Part shown: positions 23,619-32,785 of the stretch, in pieces
How the letters are laid out: every line of letters begins with the position of its first letter
Numbering within the stretch: position 1 is the stretch's first letter
DNA from: JANQNX01 sp040217095
GTDB taxonomy: Bacteria > Pseudomonadota > Gammaproteobacteria > Eutrophobiales > Eutrophobiaceae
Reading direction: 5' to 3'
Length of the DNA stretch: 64,000 bases
NCBI GenBank assembly: GCA_965229565.1
Contig: OZ245888.1
Span: 1,550,001-1,614,000, forward strand
Translations under genes and position numbers: made by a program
Notes under the pieces: model-generated
Told to the model about the DNA's origin: nothing
The model's input: the letters and a program-made list of their open reading frames with translations, nothing else
Databases searched by the model: none

Positions 23619-24623
23619 TTCTGCAATATCTACGAATTTAAGTACTTTGGTTCTTGAAAGAATCCACAATAAGCTAAGTGAAAACAGGCCCAATAGCCAT
23701 ATGATCCTGGTAGAGATAGCTATGGCTATCGCTGTACCAAATGGGTTACCGAAGATTCCCAGGAAGTAGGCCATTACAGTTTCTGACAAGCCGAACCCGC
23801 CAATCGTCTGTATTGGCAAGATGACGCTTAAATTAACCCCGGTTGTAACAAGCACTGCTTCATTAAGATTTATAGTCAGACCTGTTCCTTTAAAAATCAT
23901 CAAGAACAAGATGCTTGCAAAAAACCACCTGAGAAAGGTCATGATAAGCAATAATAAATGTTGATGAATGCCCAGAATGGTAAAGCCATCATTTAACTCA
24001 ACAATGAACTCGTGCACATTTTTACTAAATAAATGTATAGGTTTTTTAGACGTTACGCGCAGAGCCAGAATGATAAATAACTTTATTGCAAGAATTACAG
24101 CCATAATTACAGGAATGCCTGCTAATAACAAATATTGAAAGTCCAGCTTCACGCTCGTATTTACAAAATAAATCCAGCCGGAAAAGAGTAAAATAATGAT
24201 CACGCTGACATAATCATAAATTCTGATGATAATAAGGTTGGCGATAGACCTGGCAGTAATAACTTGTAAACTGGACTTGAGAATGAACGGGTAAAGAATA
24301 TCGCCGAGCCTGACAGGCAAAAAGTTAAGCAGAGTAACATGTAATATTCCTGCGTCAAATGACCTGATAAAATTGTGAAATCCAGAGAGACGCAAACTAA
24401 TAAACAATCGTAATCCGACTATCACGAACAATACGAAGAATATTAACAATATTGAAGGAATAACTTTTAGGTCAAACTGCTTTAGAGATTCAAGCAGCAA
24501 CGTTGTGTCAGCAAAATATAGTAAAGCGACTAAAATCAGCGACGATGTAATCAGGGCAACGCTAATCAATCCGGAACTACTGTTTGTCTTAAGTTTTACA
24601 AAAAGATTCCTGAGTAGAATCAC
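23592..24623 (-). CDS. Lysylphosphatidylglycerol-synthase-TM / UPF0104 flippase-like membrane protein
   Basis: 343 residues with at least eight hydrophobic segments and little else, for example SILLIFFVLFVIVGLRLFI, YVSVIIILLFSGWIYFV and GFGLSETVMAYFLGIFG. The last motif, G.GL.E....Y.......A....I..R...L, is typical of LPG_synthase_TM proteins, which often sit in glycan loci beside polyprenyl-phosphate glycosyltransferases. GTG start at 24623 overlaps the upstream sulfotransferase stop by 4 nt (GTGA). Likely an inner-membrane lipid or glycolipid transporter; substrate unknown. Confidence 0.8.
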   Translation of the reverse strand: MILLRNLFVKLKTNSSSGLISVALITSSLILVALLYFADTTLLLESLKQFDLKVIPSILLIFFVLFVIVGLRLFISLRLSGFHNFIRSFDAGILHVTLLNFLPVRLGDILYPFILKSSLQVITARSIANLIIIRIYDYVSVIIILLFSGWIYFVNTSVKLDFQYLLLAGIPVIMAVILAIKLFIILALRVTSKKPIHLFSKNVHEFIVELNDGFTILGIHQHLLLLIMTFLRWFFASILFLMIFKGTGLTINLNEAVLVTTGVNLSVILPIQTIGGFGLSETVMAYFLGIFGNPFGTAIAIAISTRIIWLLGLFSLSLLWILSRTKVLKFVDIAESHNSSTIQ

Positions 24624-25408
24624 TGGTCACAGGCCTCGTAATCAAATCTGCGCATCAAATCACCGCATATTTCATTAACTTTATTTAACGTGTTAACAGG
24701 CCATTCTTGCCAATTAGAAATAGAGTCTGCATTGCTTTTATTAAGTTTCATGGATACATCAATATCCTGCACATTTGTAATTTCATGCTGATGTAAAAAG
24801 GAAATAATATTACGCAGTGTGTTCAGGCGTAGATCGGTGTTTTCCGAGACAAAGTCTTCAAACTTAAACAGCCTGTATGTAGAATTCGGCGACTGTGTTG
24901 CCAGAATGCGTTCGTTGATAAACCGCCATGACCATGCCAATTTAAGTATTTTATCCATGTGCGGCCATTCCGCTCTTGCAGCAGGGTGTACTACATAGGT
25001 AAAAGGCAAAATGTCAACAGCATGTCTGCGCCAGGATGCCGCCTTGAAATTACCTATTGATTGTATCCATGTATATGGGTGCCTGATAAAATGTGCAATT
25101 ACTGGTAACGCTTCAGCTTCGATGTAATCACATACCAATGGCGATAAATAACTGTCGAACTCAATAATGTTCTCACCAGTATGTTTCTTTAATTGCCACG
25201 ACTTGTATTTATTAAGGAGTTTCAGGCTGCTTTTTTGTTTTATAAAACCAGCCTGTTCAGCATTCCAGAGCAAATAGAGCTGACGTGATGGCGGTGGTTC
25301 AAACCAGATTCTCAACCCGGGATAATTCTTCTTCAGGTATTCACGCAACTGTGTTGTCCCGGTTCTGCCAGTAGACAAGATGTATTTTACATGAGTACTA
25401 TCGTTCAC
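24620..25408 (-). CDS. Sulfotransferase-like protein
   Basis: 262 residues from a GTG start that overlaps the upstream gene by 11 nt. The N-terminus YILSTGRTGTTQLREYL is the 5'-phosphosulfate-binding loop of PAPS-dependent sulfotransferases. VIAHFIRHPYTWIQSIGNF fits the 3'-phosphate-binding segment (R-[DHN]-P). It probably transfers sulfate from PAPS to a glycan or lipid. One of three sulfotransferase-like genes here; cysC at 35482 could help supply PAPS. Acceptor unknown. Confidence 0.78.
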   Translation of the reverse strand: MNDSTHVKYILSTGRTGTTQLREYLKKNYPGLRIWFEPPPSRQLYLLWNAEQAGFIKQKSSLKLLNKYKSWQLKKHTGENIIEFDSYLSPLVCDYIEAEALPVIAHFIRHPYTWIQSIGNFKAASWRRHAVDILPFTYVVHPAARAEWPHMDKILKLAWSWRFINERILATQSPNSTYRLFKFEDFVSENTDLRLNTLRNIISFLHQHEITNVQDIDVSMKLNKSNADSISNWQEWPVNTLNKVNEICGDLMRRFDYEACDQ

Positions 25409-26795
25409 TAGACTGCATCCATGTTTTCATCAGATGTTGATAAAGAGAGCAAAATGCTGCGCTCATCGCTATGGACATAGGCAGGATAAGTAAAATATTG
25501 TATCGCGGTATGCTGAAAGATATAGCAGCGTGAAAGAACAGTAGGATAAGCGGAGGTAAAGATATTAAAATAAAGTGTGGACCGACATGTTGTTTTAATC
25601 CATTAGTCAGGCCCCATAATAAAAACAATAGTCCGAACAACCCGAAATATTTTTCCACAAAAACGCCGCGCCATGCCATCAGCATAGTGACTTTAATATG
25701 ATTGTATAAATCTCCTATTATATATCTATTAATCAGCCATCTCTCAGGCGATGCAGTCCCTTGAAAATTGCTAACACTCTTAGACCGATTTATATTTTTC
25801 TGGACTTCAGCCAAGAGTAAACTACGTTCATGTAGTAAGAAGCTGTATGGATTGTTGTGGTCAAACCGCTTAATTGCATCTTTGCCAAACAGATCTCTTG
25901 CCAGGCTGTCACCAAAATCCGGCAGCCAGTATATCCAGCCATACAAATATTCCTTATCAGTCATTTTGTTGTGCGCCAGTCTTGATGAAAGCGCCTTGTC
26001 TCCATAACCTATGGTGATGCTTGGTCTATCGAAATTGTAGTAATTCCTTGCAATCCATGGAGACACAACAACAGCAAAGGGAATAAGGAAAGAAAAAACC
26101 AGTGTTACTTTATGAGAAAGTGCAATGCGTCGATAGAATATAAATATATATAACAGACTAAACGTTAATAGTATAAAGAAAAGATAAAAAAACGTAGGAC
26201 GTATTAATGCAAGTATGCCCAAAAGAGCTGACGCCAGGATTAACATATAGACTTCTTTATTTACCAATGCTATTGAATAAACCAATATGAAAATGCAGGC
26301 GATGGGGAAATAGAGGGCTTCTGTAAGAGAGTAATTAATATAGTAATAGGGTGAGCCGGATATTAATACCATTAATACTGTGAGGTATGACAGCAAAAGT
26401 GAACCACTCATTTTGTAAAGCAACAGCCATACTATTCCCAGGCAGATGGCAAGCAAGGCGAGCTCTGCATATTTTATAGTGTTAAAATTACCTTCGCATT
26501 TTTCGCCATTACTAAAGAGATCGCACTCAACAGTGTTTGCGAGTTCTCTATCTGCGCGCATCAGGACGCTGATAAAGAAAGGCAATAATGGTGCAACATT
26601 GGCGGCTGGCTTTGCTGGCAGCCCAGGTTTTTTTGTTATGCCAAATACATTATCGTTATATAGTGTATATGCAAAATTGAGATAGAAATTTTCGTCACCT
26701 ACACGTCCTCTGTCAGTAATGTAAAAAAAACCTGTAACTGCGGTTAGGACAATAACCAGTAATACATGGGCCATTTTTGATTGCAACTTAATCAT
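25398..26795 (-). CDS. GT-C type membrane glycosyltransferase (ArnT/PMT, GT39-like)
   Basis: 465 residues, about ten membrane segments. After the first segment comes ITDRGRVGDENFYLNFAYTL, where the acidic GDE pair matches the catalytic Asp/Glu loop of polyprenyl-phosphate-sugar-dependent GT-C enzymes. A large periplasmic portion (GYGDKALSSRLAHNK to NRYIIGDLYNHIK) precedes the last helices. Such enzymes use polyprenyl-P sugars, perhaps made by the GT2 at 22653. First gene of the minus-strand three-gene unit; divergent from the methyltransferase at 26878. Confidence 0.77.
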   Translation of the reverse strand: MIKLQSKMAHVLLVIVLTAVTGFFYITDRGRVGDENFYLNFAYTLYNDNVFGITKKPGLPAKPAANVAPLLPFFISVLMRADRELANTVECDLFSNGEKCEGNFNTIKYAELALLAICLGIVWLLLYKMSGSLLLSYLTVLMVLISGSPYYYINYSLTEALYFPIACIFILVYSIALVNKEVYMLILASALLGILALIRPTFFYLFFILLTFSLLYIFIFYRRIALSHKVTLVFSFLIPFAVVVSPWIARNYYNFDRPSITIGYGDKALSSRLAHNKMTDKEYLYGWIYWLPDFGDSLARDLFGKDAIKRFDHNNPYSFLLHERSLLLAEVQKNINRSKSVSNFQGTASPERWLINRYIIGDLYNHIKVTMLMAWRGVFVEKYFGLFGLLFLLWGLTNGLKQHVGPHFILISLPPLILLFFHAAISFSIPRYNILLILPMSIAMSAAFCSLYQHLMKTWMQSSER

Positions 26796-26877
26796 TTTAC
26801 TGTCATAAATAAATTTAATATCATATCACTCAGTCGCGAGAATAACCTCATGTCAACATGTAAATCCTGGTTAGTTA

Positions 26878-27585
26878 ATGGACAGTAAACCTGTAACTGC
26901 AGACACCGAAACAAATGAACTGTACAAGCACATGCGGCAAAAATATGGGGAAGGTAATTCACGGGCTAATGGCTACATTTGTCAGCGTTTTTTTCTTAAT
27001 GAGCAGAAGATCGTACTGTCAGAGGTTGATGCCAATTTTCAAACTGTAATAGATATTGGCTGTGGTTCCGGCCTAATGCTCAAGCCACTAATAGGAAGGA
27101 TTAAATCAGTTATTGGTTTCGATTTCAACGAGATTGCCTGCGCTGATGCCAGGTTAAATGGCCTTCCTGTCATTCGTGCAGATGCGTTCAGACTCCCCTT
27201 GCCAGATAATTCGGTTCAAATGGCCCTGAATTGTCAATTCCTTAACCAGCAACCAACCAACAATGCACAGGATCTTGTGAAAGAAATGAACAGAGTGCTA
27301 TGTAAAGGTGGACGCTGTCTTTTAGTATGGAGAAACCATCGTGCAGCCATACATCAATTGGCACTACTCCTTTTTAACAGTTGGCATAGAATAGTTGGTA
27401 ATCCCCGATTCCCGCATTATGACAATCCTGTCAATGTGATAGAGCAGATGCTTATTGGAAGCGGTTTTTCTAAAATTGTAAAAAAAGAACTGATTTTCCC
27501 GCTTATTAACTGGCGCACCAGCAATGTCGACGGACTGGCTGGAAAACTTATTGGAGCATCATGTTTCATAGTTGCAGAAAAATAG
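26878..27585 (+). CDS. Class I SAM-dependent methyltransferase
   Basis: 235 residues. SAM site VIDIGCGSGLMLKPLIGRI at about residues 60-78, acidic residue in VIGFDFNEIACADA, then ADAFRLPLPDNSVQMALNC, the usual type-11 motifs. LVWRNHRAAI follows the motif III strand. Substrate unknown; the setting suggests a sugar or lipid-linked glycan. Its end lies 25 nt before the FemAB start, so the two are likely co-transcribed, together with the methyltransferase at 28641. Confidence 0.82.
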   Translation: MDSKPVTADTETNELYKHMRQKYGEGNSRANGYICQRFFLNEQKIVLSEVDANFQTVIDIGCGSGLMLKPLIGRIKSVIGFDFNEIACADARLNGLPVIRADAFRLPLPDNSVQMALNCQFLNQQPTNNAQDLVKEMNRVLCKGGRCLLVWRNHRAAIHQLALLLFNSWHRIVGNPRFPHYDNPVNVIEQMLIGSGFSKIVKKELIFPLINWRTSNVDGLAGKLIGASCFIVAEK

Positions 27586-27610
27586 AAAGGCACGGCAAGG
27601 CACCCATATT

Positions 27611-28639
27611 ATGACTTTAACAATCCAGCCTCTGGGTAAAGATACATATTCACTATGGAACAAGTATGTTAAACAACACCCGGATTCGACCATATGCCAC
27701 CTGGCGGAATGGGAGGATATCTTGTCCAGCGTCTTCAAATACAAGACATACTATTTTTTTGCCAGCAGGAACGACCGAATATGCGGAATACTACCGCTGG
27801 CACACGTAAAGACCATGCTTTTCGGTAATATGCTTATCTCTACGCCTTGCTGCGTATATGGCGGTGTATGTGTAGATGACGAAATTACCAGGAAAAAACT
27901 TGAAGACAGGGCAATAGACCTGGCTAAATCATTAAGCGTTGATTATCTTGAATTGCGTCAACAATCGCCTGATACTCAGGGGTGGCCTTACAAAAATCTA
28001 TACCATACATTTGTTAAAGATATTGATGCGGACCCTGAGAAGAACTACAAATCCATACCAAGAAAACAACGCGCCATGATAAGAAAAGGCATTGATAACG
28101 GCCTATACAGTACCGTAGACACCGACATTGATCGTTTTTACAACATATACTCGACAAGTGTGCGTAATCTCGGTACACCAGTATTACAGAAGCAGTATTT
28201 CAAGTCTTTATTCGAGATGTTTGGTGATGGTTGCAATGTATTGACGATTGAAAAAGACGGAAAGCCGATCAGCAGCGTTTTCAGTTTTCTTTATAATAAT
28301 ACTGTGCTTCCCTATTATGGCGGCGGACTGCCGCAAGCCAGGGAATACAAGGCTCATGACTTCATGTACTGGGAACTTATGCGGCGCAGTTGTGAATCAG
28401 GTATTAGTCGCTTCGATTTCGGGCGCAGTATTGAAGGCACTGGCTCTTTTGCATTCAAAAAGCACTGGGGCTTCAAGCCGACGCCTTTGTACTATCGTCA
28501 ATGGCTTGTAAAAGCCAGAAAAACTCCTGATCTGAGGCCAGACAATCCTCGTTACAGGCTGTATGTCAACATATGGAAGAAATTGCCACTCGTGATAGCA
28601 AATTCAATAGGGCCGCGAATTGCTCGTGGGCTAATTTAG
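27611..28639 (+). CDS. FemAB family protein of the XrtA/PEP-CTERM-associated type
   Basis: 342 residues from the ATG at 27611, which gives the family N-terminus and avoids overlap with the upstream gene. GNAT-like double domain: STICHLAEWEDIL, ILPLAHVKTMLFGNMLISTP, CVYGGVCVDDE, then PRKQRAMIRKG, LPYYGGGLPQA and FDFGRSIEGTGSFAFKKHWG. These match the FemAB proteins of XrtA-type exopolysaccharide loci. FemX-type enzymes add amino acids from aminoacyl-tRNA; what this subgroup does is not established. No PEP-CTERM protein or exosortase is in the window. Confidence 0.85.
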   Translation: MTLTIQPLGKDTYSLWNKYVKQHPDSTICHLAEWEDILSSVFKYKTYYFFASRNDRICGILPLAHVKTMLFGNMLISTPCCVYGGVCVDDEITRKKLEDRAIDLAKSLSVDYLELRQQSPDTQGWPYKNLYHTFVKDIDADPEKNYKSIPRKQRAMIRKGIDNGLYSTVDTDIDRFYNIYSTSVRNLGTPVLQKQYFKSLFEMFGDGCNVLTIEKDGKPISSVFSFLYNNTVLPYYGGGLPQAREYKAHDFMYWELMRRSCESGISRFDFGRSIEGTGSFAFKKHWGFKPTPLYYRQWLVKARKTPDLRPDNPRYRLYVNIWKKLPLVIANSIGPRIARGLI

Positions 28640-28640
28640 T

Positions 28641-29312
28641 ATGATTTCGAATAAATTAACCTTATCTGAAATCAAAGATATCAGCTCAATTGTTGTTGAT
28701 GAGATTAGTGACCATGACAGGGATGAGATGGCAATTCCATCTTATCTCCATGCTAACCCGTTAATCAGGTGGCTAATGTGGAAACGTTATGAAGTGATTG
28801 CCAGTATGCTTCCTGTGTCATCCACACAAGCAGCCATGGAGTTTGGTTGCGGCATGGGGCTATTTCTTCCGGAAATGAAAAGTAGATACGATACAGTCTA
28901 TGCTATGGATTTGTTTCCCCAATACGCATTGGAACTGACCAGGCGATATTCAATTGATGTGAACTTTATTGACAGTTTTAGCGAGATTCCGGATAACTCA
29001 CTAGACGTAATCATTGCTGCAGACGTACTTGAGCATCTTGACACACTGGAATACACTCTTGGGAATTTCCAGCTAAAACTAAAAAACAATGATAATGCCA
29101 GTTTGATAGTTTCAGGTCCGACTGAAAACATTTTTTACAAAATCGGCAGGTATGCGGCAGGCTTTGGAAACAAGGGTGATTATCATCACACGAATATCAA
29201 TGCGCTGATCAGCGATATTGTTGAGTTCGGTTTTCAATTGAAAGAAGAGAGTACACTGCCTTTGCCATTTGGCCCTTGCTTGTTCAGGGTGTGCAGATTC
29301 GTACATGGCTGA
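28641..29312 (+). CDS. Class I SAM-dependent methyltransferase
   Basis: 223 residues, starting 1 nt after the FemAB stop. SAM site AMEFGCGMGLFLPEM (about residue 65), acidic Asp in YAMDLFPQYALE, and DVIIAADVLEHL, a type-11/12 motif. PTENIFYKIGR and a C-terminal GYHHT-like segment (KGDYHHTNINALI) resemble methyltransferases of glycan loci. Substrate unknown. The remaining 58 nt to the convergent deacetylase contain no convincing terminator. Confidence 0.82.
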   Translation: MISNKLTLSEIKDISSIVVDEISDHDRDEMAIPSYLHANPLIRWLMWKRYEVIASMLPVSSTQAAMEFGCGMGLFLPEMKSRYDTVYAMDLFPQYALELTRRYSIDVNFIDSFSEIPDNSLDVIIAADVLEHLDTLEYTLGNFQLKLKNNDNASLIVSGPTENIFYKIGRYAAGFGNKGDYHHTNINALISDIVEFGFQLKEESTLPLPFGPCLFRVCRFVHG

Positions 29313-29370
29313 CACTGTCAGGCCTGTAAATATTAATCTCGATAGCAATCAATAATTACATGTATCTTCC

Positions 29371-30213
29371 TTAATTATTACCGACAGGACGGAAAACAGG
29401 TGCTGTATCAAATCGTCCCGACTCTACCAGCTTCTGAAACGTACCCTCGAAAGAAATATTGTTGTTATTTGCAAACTTTTCCAATTTGCTAAACGTATTT
29501 TTTCTATTCATCCATAGCAACAGGCTGGTAATGAACGAGGTGCCACGAATGATGTAAAACTCTTCCTCGTGATCAAAATCATGTGGGTGGCAGTAAGTCC
29601 ACAGACAAGAACTATCTGCGGATTTCATTAGCATATAATTAATGAATGTATAAGGTAGATAGCGCAGGTAAATTCCTCCCAGGAAAGGTATTGACAGGGG
29701 ACCGGCACGTGTCACCGGTGAGGGTATTTCGAGTATGCCATTGGACCAGTAGAAAGGATGTTCGGGTGCGCCGGGAAAGCCGTTGATAGGGTTACGTACC
29801 GGCAAAACACTTGAAGAATAGGTAAAACCGAGTTCTTTCAGCACATCCAGTGCCCAGAGTGACTCGTGCGTCAGTGAAAATGCCGGGGCTCTGAAACCGA
29901 TAAGTGGTTGCCCGGTCAGGTCTTCAATCAGTTTTTTGCAATATTCTGTTTCTTTCCTGAATGTCTGCGGTTTTTCCTGTGTCAGGTGCCTGTGTTGATA
30001 GGTATGGAAAGCGATTTCGTGTCCACAATTAGCCAACTTTTTTATCAGGTCCGGGCTTTCTTCAGCTAACTCACCCAATACAAATATAGTGCAATGAATG
30101 TTATGTCTTGTAAGAAAATCCAGAAGATCTTCTGTTATTTTCACATAGCGCTTCTGGCTATGTAGAGTTTGTGTATGTTTCTCAAGATCGTATGTAAATA
30201 CAATATCACGCAT
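29371..30213 (-). CDS. Polysaccharide deacetylase (NodB-like, XrtA-locus type)
   Basis: 280 residues from the ATG at 30213, which lies 4 nt after the upstream stop; a longer frame to 30264 would overlap that gene. NodB fold: FTYDLEKH carries the acidic metal ligand, HEIAFHTYQHRHL the H-x3-H metal ligands, then GFRAPAFSLT and WTYCHPHDFD. It should remove N- or O-acetyl groups from a polysaccharide. No signal peptide is seen, which fits related deacetylases of EPS loci that act on intermediates or are exported otherwise. Confidence 0.85.
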   Translation of the reverse strand: MRDIVFTYDLEKHTQTLHSQKRYVKITEDLLDFLTRHNIHCTIFVLGELAEESPDLIKKLANCGHEIAFHTYQHRHLTQEKPQTFRKETEYCKKLIEDLTGQPLIGFRAPAFSLTHESLWALDVLKELGFTYSSSVLPVRNPINGFPGAPEHPFYWSNGILEIPSPVTRAGPLSIPFLGGIYLRYLPYTFINYMLMKSADSSCLWTYCHPHDFDHEEEFYIIRGTSFITSLLLWMNRKNTFSKLEKFANNNNISFEGTFQKLVESGRFDTAPVFRPVGNN

Positions 30214-30217
30214 AGTA

Positions 30218-31363
30218 TCAGGCAGTTGTATATTTACTTTTAAAATAAGCCTGAAAGAAAGCATTAGGCATGCAGGTCATGATCGTGTCGCGCGCATAAT
30301 ATTTGATTATATTAGATGGCACATACCAACCTGTAGATTTTCTTGTTGCAGGCTGTATTTTTTGAATAACAGGCATTAAATCCTGTTCATATATTTCGAA
30401 TGCCTCCTGGGGCTCATGTTCGATCAGTGCTTTTGAAAGAATGCTGGCACCCCAGAATGCAGAAGAGGCTCCCTGGCCTGATAATAACGTTAGAGAATGG
30501 GCTGCATCACCAGTCAAAACAACACGCCCCTTTGACCATTTTTTCATATCGATTTGGATTAATGGATCCATATAGATGGTCTGGTCTTCAGGACATTCAT
30601 CAAGAACGCTTTTTACAAAAGCCGGGCAATTGGCAAATTTTTCTCTTAATTTAGCAGGTCTTTGTGCCGGTTCGGGTGCTTTTTTGTCATGATCCTTCCA
30701 GATAAAAACACATGCTAAATCACCCTTCCCGGTTGTATATGCACACATATAGCGGTCTTTTTCCATATGGTTTTCAAATTTGTCGACCAGGTTTACCACG
30801 TTATCCAGTTTGTATGCCGAAGAGAAACGATCAAGATAGATCTTATTCACCTCATCTTCGTCAAAAGCAAGTTTTCGGGTTATTGAATGCAACCCGTCCG
30901 CACCAATTAGCAGGTCAAATTCTTCTGAGTTACCATCATTGAATTCAACCTGAACTTTTCCACTGGTTTGATTAATAGATGCAGCGCTAATACCAAACCG
31001 AAATTCGGCATAATCTTTGGCATGTTCATAAAGTACCGTTTGCAATTCGTCACGCATTACCTGAACAATATCCACACCGGAAAATAAGTCCTTGTAGTCC
31101 AGCGTCAGCATCGCAGAGCCGCGACGGTTGTGATAGCTGGAGTGCCTGATCCCGGTGTTACGCTGGATTAATTCCGGAAGAATCCCCAGCTCATCTGCGT
31201 AATGATAGGATTTATGTGACAGGGATATAATATAGCCGTCAGCACGTATTTCCGGTGATTTTTCGACAACAACAGGCCTGAAGCCATTTCTGCCAAGCCA
31301 GATAGCAGCAGTCAGTCCGGAAACGCCGGCTCCGGAGATCAATATTTTGCTATTTCTATTCAT
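30218..31363 (-). CDS. FAD-dependent monooxygenase (PHBH/UbiH superfamily)
   Basis: 381 residues. N-terminal FAD Rossmann motif ISGAGVSGLTAAIWLGRNGF (residues 8-27), the DG motif in DLLIGADGLHSITRK, and the second FAD motif GRVVLTGDAAHSLTLLSGQG. These define NAD(P)H-dependent aromatic-type hydroxylases, related to tetracycline-inactivating and zeaxanthin-like enzymes. Such a gene is unusual in a glycan locus; the substrate is unknown. It is the first gene of a two-gene unit with the deacetylase. Confidence 0.84.
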   Translation of the reverse strand: MNRNSKILISGAGVSGLTAAIWLGRNGFRPVVVEKSPEIRADGYIISLSHKSYHYADELGILPELIQRNTGIRHSSYHNRRGSAMLTLDYKDLFSGVDIVQVMRDELQTVLYEHAKDYAEFRFGISAASINQTSGKVQVEFNDGNSEEFDLLIGADGLHSITRKLAFDEDEVNKIYLDRFSSAYKLDNVVNLVDKFENHMEKDRYMCAYTTGKGDLACVFIWKDHDKKAPEPAQRPAKLREKFANCPAFVKSVLDECPEDQTIYMDPLIQIDMKKWSKGRVVLTGDAAHSLTLLSGQGASSAFWGASILSKALIEHEPQEAFEIYEQDLMPVIQKIQPATRKSTGWYVPSNIIKYYARDTIMTCMPNAFFQAYFKSKYTTA

Positions 31364-31816
31364 AAGCTAAATGTTTTTATTATGTTTTAAGCTACTTATT
31401 CCCGCGCCTGTCAGCAATAAACTGACTGTTTTTGAGCATACCAGGCTGCTTCCCGGACACTGGACAAAGCCAATCATTTTTCTTGTCCCGGTCTCATTTT
31501 CTTCGGCACTACAACCAGGGCTATTGTCGATGCCAGTCGCAATTACACAAAGTTCAACAGGTTGGCATTTCGTATTATCATTCTTGATTAATTGTATGAT
31601 ACATTATTGCTGCTAAGCAGCAATAATTCAGAATAACATGAAACACTCTTTGCCAATACTCAGCAGGGTAGCGTCAGCATGGACGATTTGTCGGCTTTTC
31701 CAATAATGTCGATATCGCTTTAAGAGAGTTATTCTTAATTAAATCTTGCTCGCCAGTTTGCACATAAATAATAGAACTAATCATAATCATTCTTTAAAGC
31801 AGGGCTGTTCAAAAAA
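31364..31816. other. Divergent intergenic region with a perfect hairpin
   Basis: 453 nt between the divergent monooxygenase and epimerase genes. An 81-codon open frame at 31371-31616 shows no family features and is not called. A perfect 10-bp hairpin TTATTGCTGC/GCAGCAATAA lies at 31604-31626 with loop TAA and no T-run. GGTAGCGT at about 31669-31676 matches part of an ops core. AT-rich DNA before 31817 probably holds the promoter. Confidence 0.4.
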
Positions 31817-32782
31817 ATGAAGATTTTGCTTACCGGCGCTGCCGGCTTTATAGGTTCGCGAGTCACCCGGTTATTGCTGGATCGCGGCGATACTGTAGTG
31901 GGCATTGACAACCTCAATGATTATTATGATGTGGCCTTGAAGCAAGCAAGGCTTAAAACTATTGAGTCCCATGCCAATTTTGTCTTCGACAAAATAGATA
32001 TTACCCATCGTGATGCAATTGAAAAATTATGCTCCAAGGAAAAATTTCATCGTGTCATACACCTGGCTGCCCAGGCCGGCGTGAGATACTCACTTGAAAA
32101 CCCCTATGCCTATATCGATGCCAATATCAACGGCTTTATAAATATCCTGGAGGCTTGCCGGCATAACAATGTGAAACATCTTGTTTACGCCTCATCAAGT
32201 TCGGTTTATGGCGCGAATGAGAAAATACCTTTTTCAACTGAAGACAAAGTGATAAAGCCTGTGTCGTTATACGGTGCCACCAAGGCTTCAAATGAGTTGA
32301 TGGCATACTCATATAACCACTTATATAAAATCCCAATGACAGGACTGCGTTTCTTTACCGTTTATGGCCCATGGGGTCGCCCTGATATGGCCTATTTCAA
32401 GTTCACTAAAAATATCATCAACGGGGACAGTATCGATGTTTATAACAATGGCAAACATGCTCGTGACTTTACCTATATCGATGATATTGTATCTGGTGTA
32501 TTGAGTTCAGTGGACAGGGATATCGATGAAAATAACAGCTGTAAAGTATATAACCTGGGGAATAACAAACCGGTTGAGTTAATGCAATTTATCCAGACAC
32601 TCGAAAACATTATTGGGAAAAAGGCGAAACTCAACATGTTACCGATGCAGAAAGGTGATGTGGAAAAAACCTATGCGGATATTGAACTATCCATAAAAGA
32701 GCTTAATTACTCACCAACTACTGACGTGGAAACCGGGTTGACGAGATTTGTGGAGTGGTTCAGAGACTACTATAAGGACTAG
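31817..32782 (+). CDS. UDP-glucuronate 4-epimerase (GAE/CapI type)
   Basis: 321 residues, extended SDR. ILLTGAAGFIGSRVTRLLL holds the NAD motif (residues 3-21); the phrase GIDNLNDYYDVALKQARL is diagnostic of UDP-glucuronate epimerases. Catalytic SSSSVYG and Y-x3-K in LYGATKASNE; LRFFTVYGPWGRPDMAYFKF follows. Converts UDP-GlcA to UDP-GalA in the cytoplasm. First gene of an uronic-acid unit with tviB-like and ugd genes, 3 nt and 19 nt apart. Confidence 0.9.
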   Translation: MKILLTGAAGFIGSRVTRLLLDRGDTVVGIDNLNDYYDVALKQARLKTIESHANFVFDKIDITHRDAIEKLCSKEKFHRVIHLAAQAGVRYSLENPYAYIDANINGFINILEACRHNNVKHLVYASSSSVYGANEKIPFSTEDKVIKPVSLYGATKASNELMAYSYNHLYKIPMTGLRFFTVYGPWGRPDMAYFKFTKNIINGDSIDVYNNGKHARDFTYIDDIVSGVLSSVDRDIDENNSCKVYNLGNNKPVELMQFIQTLENIIGKKAKLNMLPMQKGDVEKTYADIELSIKELNYSPTTDVETGLTRFVEWFRDYYKD

Positions 32783-32785
32783 ATT

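Noticed and set aside
31371..31616. 81-codon frame between the monooxygenase and epimerase genes
   Set aside because: No ribosome site, no recognisable motif, and its stop lies in the loop of a hairpin; probably chance.
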